Positions 51,901 through 60,713 of a DNA stretch of 64,000 nt are shown here, one piece after another. Source of the DNA: DASZHJ01 sp035541215 (GTDB lineage: Bacteria; Pseudomonadota; Alphaproteobacteria; ATCC43930; CGMCC-115725). A model generated the notes under the pieces. The model was not told where the DNA came from, made no database searches, and saw only the letters and a list, made by a program, of their open reading frames with translations. Every line of letters starts with the position of its first letter. Within the stretch, counting starts at the first letter, position 1. Made by a program: the position numbers and the translations under genes. The DNA is taken from NCBI GenBank assembly GCA_035541215.1, contig DATKNV010000125.1, positions 1 to 64,000 on the forward strand, given 5' to 3'.

Positions 51901-52680
51901 ATGACCGATTCTTCCTTCAAGCCCTTCGTCGGCAAGAAAGGGCTGATCACGGGGATCGCCAACGACCAGTCGATCGCCTACGGCTGCGCCAAGGCGTTCC
52001 GCCGCTTCGGGGCCGAGCTCGCGATCACCTATCTGAATGAGAAGGCGAAGCCCTATGTCGAGCCACTCGCGCGCGAGCTCGAGGCGCCGATCTTCATGCC
52101 GCTCGACGTCATGGCGCCCGGCGCCATGGAGGCCGTCTTCGAGGCCATCAAGACGAAATGGGGCAAGCTCGATTTCGTCGTCCACTCCATGGCCTTCGCG
52201 CCCAAGGCGGACCTGCACGGCCGCGTCGTCGATTGCTCGCGCGAGGGTTTCCTGCTGGCGATGGACGTCTCCTGCCACTCCTTCATCCGCATGGCGAAGC
52301 TCGCGGAGCCGCTGATGAAGGACGGCGGCACCCTCTTCACCATGAGCTTCTACGGCGCGCACAAGGTGGTCGAGCACTACAACCTGATGGGGCCCGTCAA
52401 GGCTGCGCTCGAGGCGACGAGCCGCTATCTCGCCTTCGAGCTCGGCCCCAAGGGCATACGCGTGCACACGATATCGCCGGGACCGCTGCGCACCCGAGCG
52501 GCCTCGGGGATCAACCATTTCGACGAGCTCCTGGAGGACGCCGCGGCGAGAGCGCCCGCGCGCCAGCTCGTCACCATCGACGACGTCGGCATTGCGACCG
52601 CGGCGCTCGCGGGCGACGGGGCGAAGCTCATCACCGGCGAGACGATCTACGTCGACGGCGGCCTCCACATCGTGGGCTGA
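51901..52680 (+). CDS. fabI: Enoyl-ACP reductase FabI
   Basis: 259 residues, CTGGAGGCCCC upstream. The NADH-binding start GLITGIANDQSIAYGCAKAF and the active-site block YGAHKVVEHYNLMGPVKAAL (Tyr-x6-Lys) followed by GPLRTRAASGI are those of FabI. It reduces trans-2-enoyl-ACP in fatty acid synthesis. Most genomes of this type carry a housekeeping fabI elsewhere; this copy, tied to acyl phosphate genes, may be a stress paralogue or draw off reducing equivalents into lipid. That second idea is inference. Confidence 0.94.
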   Translation: MTDSSFKPFVGKKGLITGIANDQSIAYGCAKAFRRFGAELAITYLNEKAKPYVEPLARELEAPIFMPLDVMAPGAMEAVFEAIKTKWGKLDFVVHSMAFAPKADLHGRVVDCSREGFLLAMDVSCHSFIRMAKLAEPLMKDGGTLFTMSFYGAHKVVEHYNLMGPVKAALEATSRYLAFELGPKGIRVHTISPGPLRTRAASGINHFDELLEDAAARAPARQLVTIDDVGIATAALAGDGAKLITGETIYVDGGLHIVG

Positions 52681-52725
52681 TCCCCCCGGACGGCGGCGCG
52701 CCCCTACTGCCCTCCAATGCGGCGC

Positions 52726-52749
52726 CTACAGGGTATTGCGGATTGACCC
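52726..52749 (+). promoter_or_regulatory. Recurring intergenic motif, RND pump copy (best example)
   Basis: CTACA followed by GGGTATTGCGGATTGACCC. It matches the minus-strand arc/ppk2 copy over CTAC-x-GGGT-x-T-x-GCGGATT and the DUF3300 copy over TACAGGG and CGGATT. It lies 118 nt upstream of the efflux adaptor gene and 46 nt after the fabI stop. Confidence 0.45.
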
Positions 52750-52866
52750 GGAATTTCCGCGCGCGGACCCTGGGAGCCGCGGTATTCCGCACAGCGCTCG
52801 CCAAAACCTGAGCCCGGGGACGGGCCGCGGGGGATGCGGGCGCGCCCCATCTCGCGGGAGGCTCCA

Positions 52867-53973
52867 ATGCGTTCAACGGTCTGCGCGCTTCTCCTGATCG
52901 GCGGGCTCGCCGCCGCCGCCCACGCGCAGCAGCCGACACCGCAGGCCGTTCAAGTCCTCACCGTCCCCGCCGAGAAAAGGCCGGTCGAGAAGACGCTCGA
53001 ATTCGTCGGCCGCGTCGAGGCGGTCGACAAGGTGACGGTCCTCGCACGCGTCAAAGGCTATCTCGACGCGGTCCTGTTCAAGGAGGGCGATCTCGTCAAG
53101 GAGGGCGATCCGCTCTATCAGATCGAGCCGGGCCCCTTCGAGGCGGCGGTGCAATCGGCCGAGGGCGCGCTCGAGCGGGCGAAGGCGGCGCAGGTGCTGA
53201 CCGCGGTGCAGCTCACCCGCGCCCAGGAGCTGCTGCGGACGCAGGCGGGATCGGTGGTCGCGCGCGACCAGGCGCTCGCCGCGGACGATTCCGCGAAAGC
53301 CGCAATCGTGATGGCCGAGGCCGATCTGAAGAACGCTCAGATCAATCTCGGCTACACCAAGATCCTTTCCCCGATCGCCGGCAAGATCGGCCGCACCAAC
53401 GTCACCAAGGGGAACGTGGTCGGGCCCGACAGCGGTCCGCTCACGCTCATCGTGAGCCAGGACCCCATGTACGTGACCTTCCCGGTGAGCCAGCGCGAGT
53501 TCCTGCGCGCGCAGCAGGAGGGAAAGCAGATGGATCTCCGGAGCGTCAAGGTCCGGCTGCTCTTCTCGGACGGGAGCACCTACGGCAGCGAGGGGACTGT
53601 GAACTTCGTCGACGTCACCGTCGACAAGGCGACCGACACGATCCTGGCGCGCGCCACCTTCCCCAATCCGAGGGGCGCCCTCGTCGACGGCCAGCTCGTG
53701 CGCACCGTGCTCGGGGTCGGCCACCCCGAGGACAAGGTCCTGGTGCCGCAGGCGGCGCTCATCGCGGATCAGCAGGGCGTCTACGTCTTCGTCGTCGAGG
53801 ACGGCAAGGCCGTGATCAAGCGCATTGTGATCAGCGGCGCCAACGGCGCCGACAGCGTCGTGGAGTCCGGCCTCAACGGCGGCGAGCAGGTCGTCGTCGA
53901 AGGCATGCAGAGCCTGCGCCCGGGAACCCCCGTGCAGGCGGCGCCGGCGCAGCAGTACCTGAAGCGGAGCTAG
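52867..53973 (+). CDS. RND efflux periplasmic adaptor (MFP) protein
   Basis: 368 residues from the ATG at 52867 with CGGGAGG upstream; an ATG at 52834 lacks a ribosome site. A signal peptide ends at AAAHAQQ. The usual adaptor order follows: RPVEKTLEFVGRVEAVDKVT, half lipoyl motif GDLVKEGDPLYQIEPGPFEA, alpha-helical hairpin, second lipoyl part YTKILSPIAGKIGRTNVTKG, beta barrel LTLIVSQDPMYVTFPVSQRE. It links the pump at 53977 (3 nt downstream) to an outer-membrane channel. Confidence 0.93.
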   Translation: MRSTVCALLLIGGLAAAAHAQQPTPQAVQVLTVPAEKRPVEKTLEFVGRVEAVDKVTVLARVKGYLDAVLFKEGDLVKEGDPLYQIEPGPFEAAVQSAEGALERAKAAQVLTAVQLTRAQELLRTQAGSVVARDQALAADDSAKAAIVMAEADLKNAQINLGYTKILSPIAGKIGRTNVTKGNVVGPDSGPLTLIVSQDPMYVTFPVSQREFLRAQQEGKQMDLRSVKVRLLFSDGSTYGSEGTVNFVDVTVDKATDTILARATFPNPRGALVDGQLVRTVLGVGHPEDKVLVPQAALIADQQGVYVFVVEDGKAVIKRIVISGANGADSVVESGLNGGEQVVVEGMQSLRPGTPVQAAPAQQYLKRS

Positions 53974-53976
53974 GCG

Positions 53977-56900
53977 ATGATCTCTGCCGTCTTCGTCGAT
54001 CGCCCCCGGCTCGCCATCGTCATCGCGATCGTCACGACGATCGCGGGCCTGGTCTCGCTGCTGGTGATCCCGATCTCGCAGTATCCGGACATCGTACCGC
54101 CGCAGGTCTCCGTCACGACCATGTACCCCGGCGCCAATTCCGCGGTCGTCGACGCGACCGTCGCGCAGCCGATCGAGGCGCAGGTCATCGGCGTCGACAA
54201 GATGATCTACATGAAGAGCGTCAACGGCGACGACGGCAGCTACACGCTCACGGTCTCCTTCGAGCTCGGCACCAATCCCGACATCAACACCGTCAACGTC
54301 AACAACCGGGTCCAGGCGGCGCTGCCGCAATTGCCGCCGGACGTGCAGCGCCAGGGCGTCGTCGTCAAGAAGAAGTCCTCGGCGCTCCTCGGCCTCATCT
54401 CCGTCTATTCCCCGAAGGCGACGCACAACCAGCTCTTCATCTCGAACTTCGTCACGATCAACCTCCTGGACGCGATCAAGAGCACGCCCGGCGTCGGCGA
54501 CGCCTTCCTGTTCGGGCCGCAGGATTACGCGATGCGGGCCTGGATCCGGACCGACCGGCTGACGGGCCTCAACCTCACGACCGGCGACATCATCAACGCG
54601 ATCCAGTCGCAGAACATCCAGGCCGCCGTCGGCCGGATCGGGGCGCGCCCGATCTCCGACGACCAGCAGCTCCAGCTCAACATCCAGACGAAGGGCCGTC
54701 TCAACACGGTCAAGGATTTCGAGAACATCGTCATCCGCACCAACCCCGACGGCTCGGTGCTGCGCTTGGGCGACGTGGCGCGGCTCGAGCTCGGCGCCGC
54801 CAATCTCGACCGCGACACCCGGATGAACGGCGCGGCCGCCACGATCATAGGCCTCTATCAATCGCCGGGCGCCAACGCGCTCGCCACGCTCGGCGCGGTG
54901 AAGGCCAAGCTCGAGAGCCTGAAGAGCCGCTTCCCCGACGACCTCGAGTGGAAAGTCACCTACGACCCCACCACCTTCGTCTCCGACACGATCCACGAGG
55001 TCCAGAAGACGCTGATCGAGGCCTTCATCCTCGTCGCCATCGTCGTTTACCTCTTCCTCGGGAATCTGCGGGCGACGCTCATTCCCCTGATCGCGGTGCC
55101 CGTGAGCCTCATCGGCACCTTCATGGTGCTTAACGCGATCGGCTATTCCGCCAACACGGTTTCGCTCCTCGCTGCCGTGCTCGCGATCGGCATCGTCGTC
55201 GACGACGCCATCGTCGTCGTCGAGAACGTCGAGCGCGTGATGGAGGAGCATCCGGAGCTCTCGCCAGGAGAGGCGACGAAGCGCGCGATGGCCGAGATCA
55301 CCGCGCCCATCATCGCGATCACCCTGGTGCTGCTCTCGGTCTTCGTGCCGGTGGCCTTCATCCCGGGCATCTCCGGCGAGCTCTTCCGGCAGTTCGCCGT
55401 GACCGTCGCGGTCTCGATGTTCCTCTCGGCGATCAACGCGCTGACCCTCTCGCCCGCGCTATCGGGCGTGCTGCTGCGGCCGCATCACGGACCGCGGCGC
55501 GGCATCATGGGCTACGTGATGCGCTCGATCGATTGGGTGCGCGACCGCTACGGCCAGGCGGTCGCCCGCATCGTCCGCTTCTCGATCATCGGCCTCGTCG
55601 CCGTGGCCGCGTCGGGGTTCGGCTTCGTTTCGCTCTCTGCGATCACGCCGACGGGCTTCCTGCCGGAGGACGATCAGGGCGCGATCTTCGTGGTTGCGGA
55701 GCTCCCCGGCGGCGCATCGGTCGGGCAGACCACCGCCGCGCTCGAGAAAGCCGAGGAGATCGTCAAGAGCGACCCCTCGGTGCAGGACTACACCTCCGTC
55801 ATGGGCTTGAACTTCATCGACAACTACTCGCAGCCCAATGCCGGCTTCATGGTCATCACCTTCAAGCCCTTCGAGGATCGGAAGGATCCCGCGCTGCGCG
55901 CGGACGCGGTGATCCGGCGCCTCGGCCAGAAGTTCCAGGAGATCCGCGGCGCGAGGATCGTGCCGCTCGCGCCGCCGCCGATCATCGGCCTCGGCACCGG
56001 CGGCGGCTTCACCTACGTGCTCGAGGATCTCCGCGGCGGCGATCCCGCAGCCCTCGCGCAAGTCATGCGCGGCCTCCTCATCGCCGCCAATCAAAACCCG
56101 AATCTGACGCGCGTCTTCAGCACCTTCTCCGCGTCGAACCCCTCGATCTACCTCGACATCGACCGCGACAAGGCGCAGGTGCTGGGCGTGTCGCTGAGCT
56201 CGGTCTTCCAAGCGCTCCAGGCCTCGCTCGGCGGGTACTTCGTCAACAACATGAACCTCTACGGCCGCACCTGGCAGGTCCAGGTGCAGGCGGAGGCGGC
56301 CGACCGCTCCAGCGTCGCCGACATCTATCGCATCAACGTCCGCAGCAACACCGGCCAGATGATCCCGTTGCGCTCGCTGGTCGAGGTGCGCGTCGTCGTC
56401 GGACCGCCGGCGATCATCCGCTACAACAACCTCCGCGCCGTCACGATTCAGGGCAATCCCGCGCCGGGCGTCTCATCGGGCCAGGCGCTGCGGGCGATGG
56501 AGGAGGTCGCGGCGAAGACCTTGCCCAGCGGGTATGCCGGAGAATGGACCGACACCGCCTTCCAGGAGAAGCGCGCGGAAGGCAAGACCGCGATGATCCT
56601 GGGCTTCGCGGTCCTCTTCGCCTACCTCTTCCTCGTCGCGCTCTACGAGAGCTGGACGATCCCGGTGCCGGTGCTGCTCTCGGTCTCCGTGGGCATCGCC
56701 GGCTCGTTCCTCGCGATCGTCATCGGGGGCCTCACCCTCGATCTCTACGGCCAGATCGGCATCGTCGTGCTGATCGGCCTCGCCGCCAAGAACGGCATCT
56801 TGATCGTGGAGTTCGCGAAGGAGCAGCGCGAGCGCGGCGTACCGCTGCTCGAGGCCGCGACGGAGGGATCCCGCCTCCGATTCCGCCCCGTGATGATGAC

Positions 56901-57165
56901 GTCCTTCGCCTTCATCCTGGGCCTCCTTCCGCTGGTGGTCGCCGTCGGCGCCTCCATGCTCGCGCGGCGCAACGTCGGCACGCCGGTCTTCGGCGGCATG
57001 ATCTTCGCCTCCTTCATCGGCATCTTCATGATCCCGCCGCTCTACGTGTTCTTCCAGCGAATCCGGGAAAAGCTCCGGCCGGGAGCGCGACCCAAGGCGG
57101 CGGCCCCGGAAGCGAAAGCGCCCGCGCATGGCGGTGTCGCGCGCTCGGAAGCGCCGGGAGAGTGA
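53977..57165 (+). CDS. RND multidrug efflux permease (HAE1 family)
   Basis: 1062 residues, the full length of AcrB/MexB-type pumps. N-terminal signature: ISAVFVDRPRLAIVIAIVTT, then VSVTTMYPGANSAVVDATVA and the TM4 block AVLAIGIVVDDAIVVVENVE with its proton-relay aspartates. The C-terminal half has IGIVVLIGLAAKNGILIVEF and RFRPVMMTSFAFILGLLPLV. It forms a trimer exporting hydrophobic compounds by proton exchange. The operon lacks an outer-membrane channel gene and a local repressor gene; the TolC-type protein at 31620 could serve. The gene converges with livF, 4 nt apart. Confidence 0.95.
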   Translation: MISAVFVDRPRLAIVIAIVTTIAGLVSLLVIPISQYPDIVPPQVSVTTMYPGANSAVVDATVAQPIEAQVIGVDKMIYMKSVNGDDGSYTLTVSFELGTNPDINTVNVNNRVQAALPQLPPDVQRQGVVVKKKSSALLGLISVYSPKATHNQLFISNFVTINLLDAIKSTPGVGDAFLFGPQDYAMRAWIRTDRLTGLNLTTGDIINAIQSQNIQAAVGRIGARPISDDQQLQLNIQTKGRLNTVKDFENIVIRTNPDGSVLRLGDVARLELGAANLDRDTRMNGAAATIIGLYQSPGANALATLGAVKAKLESLKSRFPDDLEWKVTYDPTTFVSDTIHEVQKTLIEAFILVAIVVYLFLGNLRATLIPLIAVPVSLIGTFMVLNAIGYSANTVSLLAAVLAIGIVVDDAIVVVENVERVMEEHPELSPGEATKRAMAEITAPIIAITLVLLSVFVPVAFIPGISGELFRQFAVTVAVSMFLSAINALTLSPALSGVLLRPHHGPRRGIMGYVMRSIDWVRDRYGQAVARIVRFSIIGLVAVAASGFGFVSLSAITPTGFLPEDDQGAIFVVAELPGGASVGQTTAALEKAEEIVKSDPSVQDYTSVMGLNFIDNYSQPNAGFMVITFKPFEDRKDPALRADAVIRRLGQKFQEIRGARIVPLAPPPIIGLGTGGGFTYVLEDLRGGDPAALAQVMRGLLIAANQNPNLTRVFSTFSASNPSIYLDIDRDKAQVLGVSLSSVFQALQASLGGYFVNNMNLYGRTWQVQVQAEAADRSSVADIYRINVRSNTGQMIPLRSLVEVRVVVGPPAIIRYNNLRAVTIQGNPAPGVSSGQALRAMEEVAAKTLPSGYAGEWTDTAFQEKRAEGKTAMILGFAVLFAYLFLVALYESWTIPVPVLLSVSVGIAGSFLAIVIGGLTLDLYGQIGIVVLIGLAAKNGILIVEFAKEQRERGVPLLEAATEGSRLRFRPVMMTSFAFILGLLPLVVAVGASMLARRNVGTPVFGGMIFASFIGIFMIPPLYVFFQRIREKLRPGARPKAAAPEAKAPAHGGVARSEAPGE

Positions 57166-57169
57166 AGGC

Positions 57170-57931
57170 TCAGTCGCGGGTATTGCCGCTCGCGTAGAGC
57201 CAGCGCGCGACCAGCGCCTCGGTATCGCCGCCGAAGGAGTCGCGCGAGCCCTCCGAGAGCACCGTGCCGGTGCGCATGACGTAGACGTAGTCCGCGATCT
57301 CGAGCGCCCGCTTGATGTTCTGGTCGACCAGCAGCACCGCCTTCCCCTGCGCCGCCAGGTCCTTGATGAGCTCGTAGATGAGGGCGGCGACGCGGGGCTC
57401 GACGCCGGCGGTGGGCTCGTCGATCAGGAAAAGCACGGGATCGTGCATGAGGCTCCGCGCGATCTCGAGCTGGCGCTGCTGCCCGCCGCTGAGCGTGCCC
57501 GCCTGCTGGCTGCGCCGCTCGCGCAAGACCGGGAAGCGCTCGCAAGCCTGGCGCACGAGATCCTCGACGCGGCCGCGCTCGCCGCGGTAGCGCCAGGCGC
57601 CGAGGCGCAGATTCACCTCGACCGTCAGGTGCGGAAAGATGCTGGGGCGCTGCGGCAGATAGACGACGCCGTGCCGCCCCATCTCGTGCGCGGGAACGCC
57701 CCGGACCGGCGCGCCATCCATGACGATCTCGCCCTCGCGCGCCGGGAGGAAGCCATAGAGCACCTTGAGGAGCGTCGATTTCCCCGTGCCGTTCGGCCCG
57801 AGGACGCAGCGGACCTCCCCGCGCTGCGCCTCGACCGAGACGCCCCGGAGGATGTCGATGCCCGAGAGATAGCCCGCGACGAGGTCGCGCGCGACGAGCC
57901 AGGGCCCGGCCTTGACGGCGGCGGCGGTCAT
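57170..57931 (-). CDS. livF: Branched-chain-type ABC transporter ATPase (LivF)
   Basis: 253 residues from the ATG at 57931, which is 1 nt after the livG stop; the open frame extends 21 codons upstream into livG. Walker A LGPNGTGKSTLLKVLYG, signature LSGGQQRQLEIARSLM, Walker B LFLIDEPTAGVEPR. The order LivM-LivG-LivF and the second ATPase type are those of HAAT importers for branched-chain amino acids, amides or aromatic acids. It closes the five-gene importer operon. Confidence 0.92.
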   Translation of the reverse strand: MTAAAVKAGPWLVARDLVAGYLSGIDILRGVSVEAQRGEVRCVLGPNGTGKSTLLKVLYGFLPAREGEIVMDGAPVRGVPAHEMGRHGVVYLPQRPSIFPHLTVEVNLRLGAWRYRGERGRVEDLVRQACERFPVLRERRSQQAGTLSGGQQRQLEIARSLMHDPVLFLIDEPTAGVEPRVAALIYELIKDLAAQGKAVLLVDQNIKRALEIADYVYVMRTGTVLSEGSRDSFGGDTEALVARWLYASGNTRD

Positions 57932-57932
57932 C

Positions 57933-58658
57933 TCAGAGGCCGGCATAGGCGGCGAGCACGGTCTGATCGGTCCGCACCGTCGCGGGCTCGCCATCGGCGA
58001 TCTTGCTGCCGCGGGCCATGACGACGAGACGGCGGGAGATGCGGAGGATCGATTCCATGTCGTGGTCGACGACGACGAAGGTGCGGCCGTCCCGGTGCAG
58101 CTCCTCGATGCGCTTGATGAGCTCGTCGCGGAGCCGCGGATGCACGCCCGCGAAGGGCTCGTCGAGGAACAGCACCTTGGGCTCCAGCATCAGGCAGCGT
58201 CCGAGCTCCAGGAGCTTCTGCTGCCCGCCCGAGAGGTTCTTCGCCTGGAGCTGCTCCAGATGGGCGAGGCTCAGGAACTCGAGATAAGTGCGCGCGCGCC
58301 GCGCGGCCTCCTCCCAGCTCGAGTGCGGACGCGTCAGGCCCGGCACGAGCATGTTCTCGAGCACGGTCATGCGGCTGAAGAGCTGCGTGAGCTGGAAGGT
58401 CCGCGCGACGCCCATGGCGGCGTAAACGTGCGGGGGGCGGCCGCTCACGCGCTCGCCGCGCACCAGCACCTCGCCGTCGTCGGGGAGGAGATGTCCCGTC
58501 AGCACGTTGATGAGCGTGGTCTTGCCGGAGCCGTTCGGGCCGATGAGCCCGATGAGGTCGCCCTCGGTCACGACGAAATCGACCTCGTCGTTGGCGACGA
58601 TGCCGCCGAAGCGCTTGACGAGGCCCCGGCCCCGAACGAGCTCCTGACCCGCGCTCAC
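57933..58658 (-). CDS. livG: Branched-chain-type ABC transporter ATPase (LivG)
   Basis: 241 residues from a GTG at 58658 that overlaps the livM stop by 4 nt; the longer open frame is a shadow of livM. Walker A GPNGSGKTTLINVLTG, the LivG-typical GVARTFQLTQLFSRMTVLEN, signature LSGGQQKLLELGRCLM, Walker B VLFLDEPFAGVHP and switch VVVDHDMESIL. It is the first ATPase of the importer and forms a heterodimer with LivF on the cytoplasmic face. Confidence 0.92.
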   Translation of the reverse strand: MSAGQELVRGRGLVKRFGGIVANDEVDFVVTEGDLIGLIGPNGSGKTTLINVLTGHLLPDDGEVLVRGERVSGRPPHVYAAMGVARTFQLTQLFSRMTVLENMLVPGLTRPHSSWEEAARRARTYLEFLSLAHLEQLQAKNLSGGQQKLLELGRCLMLEPKVLFLDEPFAGVHPRLRDELIKRIEELHRDGRTFVVVDHDMESILRISRRLVVMARGSKIADGEPATVRTDQTVLAAYAGL

Positions 58659-59698
58659 GCGCCGGGGTCCTTCTGCGGGAGGTCGCGGACGGCGGGCGGC
58701 GCGCTCACCCGCGCCTCGCCGAGACGCACGAATTGCAGCCAGAACGGCGTGATGAGGCCGTTCCGGGCGAAGCGCATGGTGAGCAGCAGGATGACGCCGA
58801 AGATGGGGAGACGCCATTGGTCGAAATTCTCGATCTCCACGTTGCCGAATATCGGCAGCCACACGTGAAGGCCTGCGAGATCGCGGAGTTTTTCCAGCAG
58901 AAACTCGACGAAGAATGCGCCGCCGACCGCGGTCGGCAGCAGCTCCATGCCGCCGATCACGGTCATGACCACGAGCTTCGCCATCTCGTCGAGATCGCCC
59001 ATGCTGGGCGTGATGATGGGGATGTAATGCGCGTAGAAGCCGCCGGCGAGCCCGGCGAAGCCGCTGGCGATCGCGAAGGCGAGGATGCGGAAGCGCGCGA
59101 CCGCCACGCCCGATGCCGCCGCCGCCTGCTCGTCCTCGCGGATCGCGCGCAGGAAGAGGCCCCAGCGCGAGCGCACGAGCAATCCCATGAGCCCGAGCGA
59201 GACCGCGAGCAGCGCAAAGGCCGTGTAGAAATAGGGAAGGCGCGTCGCGGCGTCGGGGAAGAGCGGGTCCGTGTGCAGGCCCGCCATGCCCGCGGTCACC
59301 TGGTCCTCGGTCGCGATCGCGATGCGCACGATCTCGGAGAAGCCCAGCGTGAAGATCGCGAGATAGGGGCCGCTCATCCGGAGGCACACCCAGCCGATGA
59401 GCGCCCCGACGACGCAGCACATGATGATGCCCGCGACCATGCTCAGGGGGATCGGAATGCCCGACCAATTGACGAGCAGCTGCGAGGTATAGGCGCCGAT
59501 CGAGGCGAAGGCCATGTGGCTCAGCGAGAAGAGACCGACATAGCCCGCGAGCAGCGACCAGCTCGCCGCGAGAATCCCGTAATACATCGCGATGATCGCG
59601 ACGTGCATCCAATAGGGGCTGAGACCGTCGGCGAGAAACAGCACCAGCGCCGAGATCGCGAGCAAGACATAGATGTGGAGCCGCTTCACGCCGCTCAC
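58655..59698 (-). CDS. livM: Branched-chain-type ABC transporter permease (LivM)
   Basis: 347 residues with about nine to ten helices. LivM features: YYGILAASWSLLAGYVGLFS with SLSHMAFASIGAYTSQLL, then GPYLAIFTLGFSEIVRIAIA and RSRWGLFLRAIREDEQAAAA before a late ASGFAGLAGGFYAHYI-type block. It is paired with LivH to form the channel. Its start overlaps the livH stop by 4 nt (ATGA), so the two permeases are translationally coupled. Confidence 0.92.
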   Translation of the reverse strand: MSGVKRLHIYVLLAISALVLFLADGLSPYWMHVAIIAMYYGILAASWSLLAGYVGLFSLSHMAFASIGAYTSQLLVNWSGIPIPLSMVAGIIMCCVVGALIGWVCLRMSGPYLAIFTLGFSEIVRIAIATEDQVTAGMAGLHTDPLFPDAATRLPYFYTAFALLAVSLGLMGLLVRSRWGLFLRAIREDEQAAAASGVAVARFRILAFAIASGFAGLAGGFYAHYIPIITPSMGDLDEMAKLVVMTVIGGMELLPTAVGGAFFVEFLLEKLRDLAGLHVWLPIFGNVEIENFDQWRLPIFGVILLLTMRFARNGLITPFWLQFVRLGEARVSAPPAVRDLPQKDPGA

Positions 59699-60600
59699 TC
59701 CATCCTGAGGTGGCGCCGGCCGAAGAGCCCCTGCGGCCGGAACACCAGGAAGATCATGAGCATCAGCACTCCGAAGGCGTTCTGATAGGCGAGCGCCCGG
59801 GTGGGATCGGGGAAGAAGGCCGTGAAGAGCGTCTCACCCTCGCCGAGCATGAGTCCCGCGATGATGCTGCCGAGGGTCGAGCCCATGCCGCCGAGGATCA
59901 CGATCACGTAGGCGTGGATGTTGGCGGCGACGCCCATGTCGGGCGCGAGCGAGTAGGTGGGCGCGATGAGCGCGCCCGCGCCGGCCGCGAGCGCCGCGCC
60001 GATGCCGAAGGCGAGCGAGTTGAAGCGCCGCGGATTGATTCCCACGATCGCCGCGGAATCGCGCGACTGGCTCACCGCATCGAGCGCCTGGCCCCAGATC
60101 GTCCGCTGCATGAAATAGAGGAGGCCGAGAATCAGGAGAATGCCGATGCCCGCGGCCACCAGCCGGTCGTTCGTGAGCGTCAGATTTCCGATCCGCGTCA
60201 CCCCCGGAACGAAGGAGGGCGGCTTCAGCGCAAAGGGGCCGAAGGCGATGACGGCGCTGTTACGCAGGAAATAGGCGAGACCGAAGGTGACGATGAGCCC
60301 GTATTCGTCCTTGCGCTCGGTCGCGTCGCTGTAGAGCGGCGTCAGCATCAGGCGCTCGAGGATGATCGCACCGAGGAAGAGCGCCGCCATCGCCACGACC
60401 ATCGCGACGAGCGGGGGGAAGCCCAGCAACTCGATGACGAAATAGGAGCAGTAGCCCCCGAGCATGTAGAGGTCGCCGTGGGCGAAGTTGACGATCTTCA
60501 GGATGGAGAAGATCAGCGTGACGCCGACCGCAATCAGCGCATAGATCACGCCGATGACGGCCCCGTTCGCGAATTGAACGAAAAAATATTGCCAGGTCAT
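59695..60600 (-). CDS. livH: Branched-chain-type ABC transporter permease (LivH)
   Basis: 301 residues with eight hydrophobic helices. Family blocks: FANGAVIGVIYALIAVGVTL, SILKIVNFAHGDLYMLGGY, FMQRTIWGQALDAVSQSRDS and HAYVIVILGGMGSTLGSIIA. First permease gene of the operon after the binding protein. A 113-nt gap with a strong hairpin separates it from that gene, which probably lets the binding protein be made in excess. Confidence 0.92.
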   Translation of the reverse strand: MTWQYFFVQFANGAVIGVIYALIAVGVTLIFSILKIVNFAHGDLYMLGGYCSYFVIELLGFPPLVAMVVAMAALFLGAIILERLMLTPLYSDATERKDEYGLIVTFGLAYFLRNSAVIAFGPFALKPPSFVPGVTRIGNLTLTNDRLVAAGIGILLILGLLYFMQRTIWGQALDAVSQSRDSAAIVGINPRRFNSLAFGIGAALAAGAGALIAPTYSLAPDMGVAANIHAYVIVILGGMGSTLGSIIAGLMLGEGETLFTAFFPDPTRALAYQNAFGVLMLMIFLVFRPQGLFGRRHLRME

Positions 60601-60630
60601 CTCTTAAAGAATGCTCTCTCAAAGTAGAGC

Positions 60631-60683
60631 CGGGGGAGGCCCGGCGCCCGCGCCTCGATGGCGCCTGCGCGCGGCCTCCCCCG
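60631..60683 (-). other. Strong hairpin between binding-protein and permease genes
   Basis: CGGGGGAGGCC at 60631-60641 pairs perfectly with GGCCTCCCCCG at 60673-60683, with extra GC pairing in the loop (CGGCGCC / GGCGCC). On the transcribed minus strand it follows the binding-protein stop by 30 nt. No T-run follows, so partial termination or protection of the upstream mRNA from 3' decay is more likely than full termination. Confidence 0.6.
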
Positions 60684-60713
60684 CAAATCTACTCTATGCT
60701 TCCGAGCGGCGAC

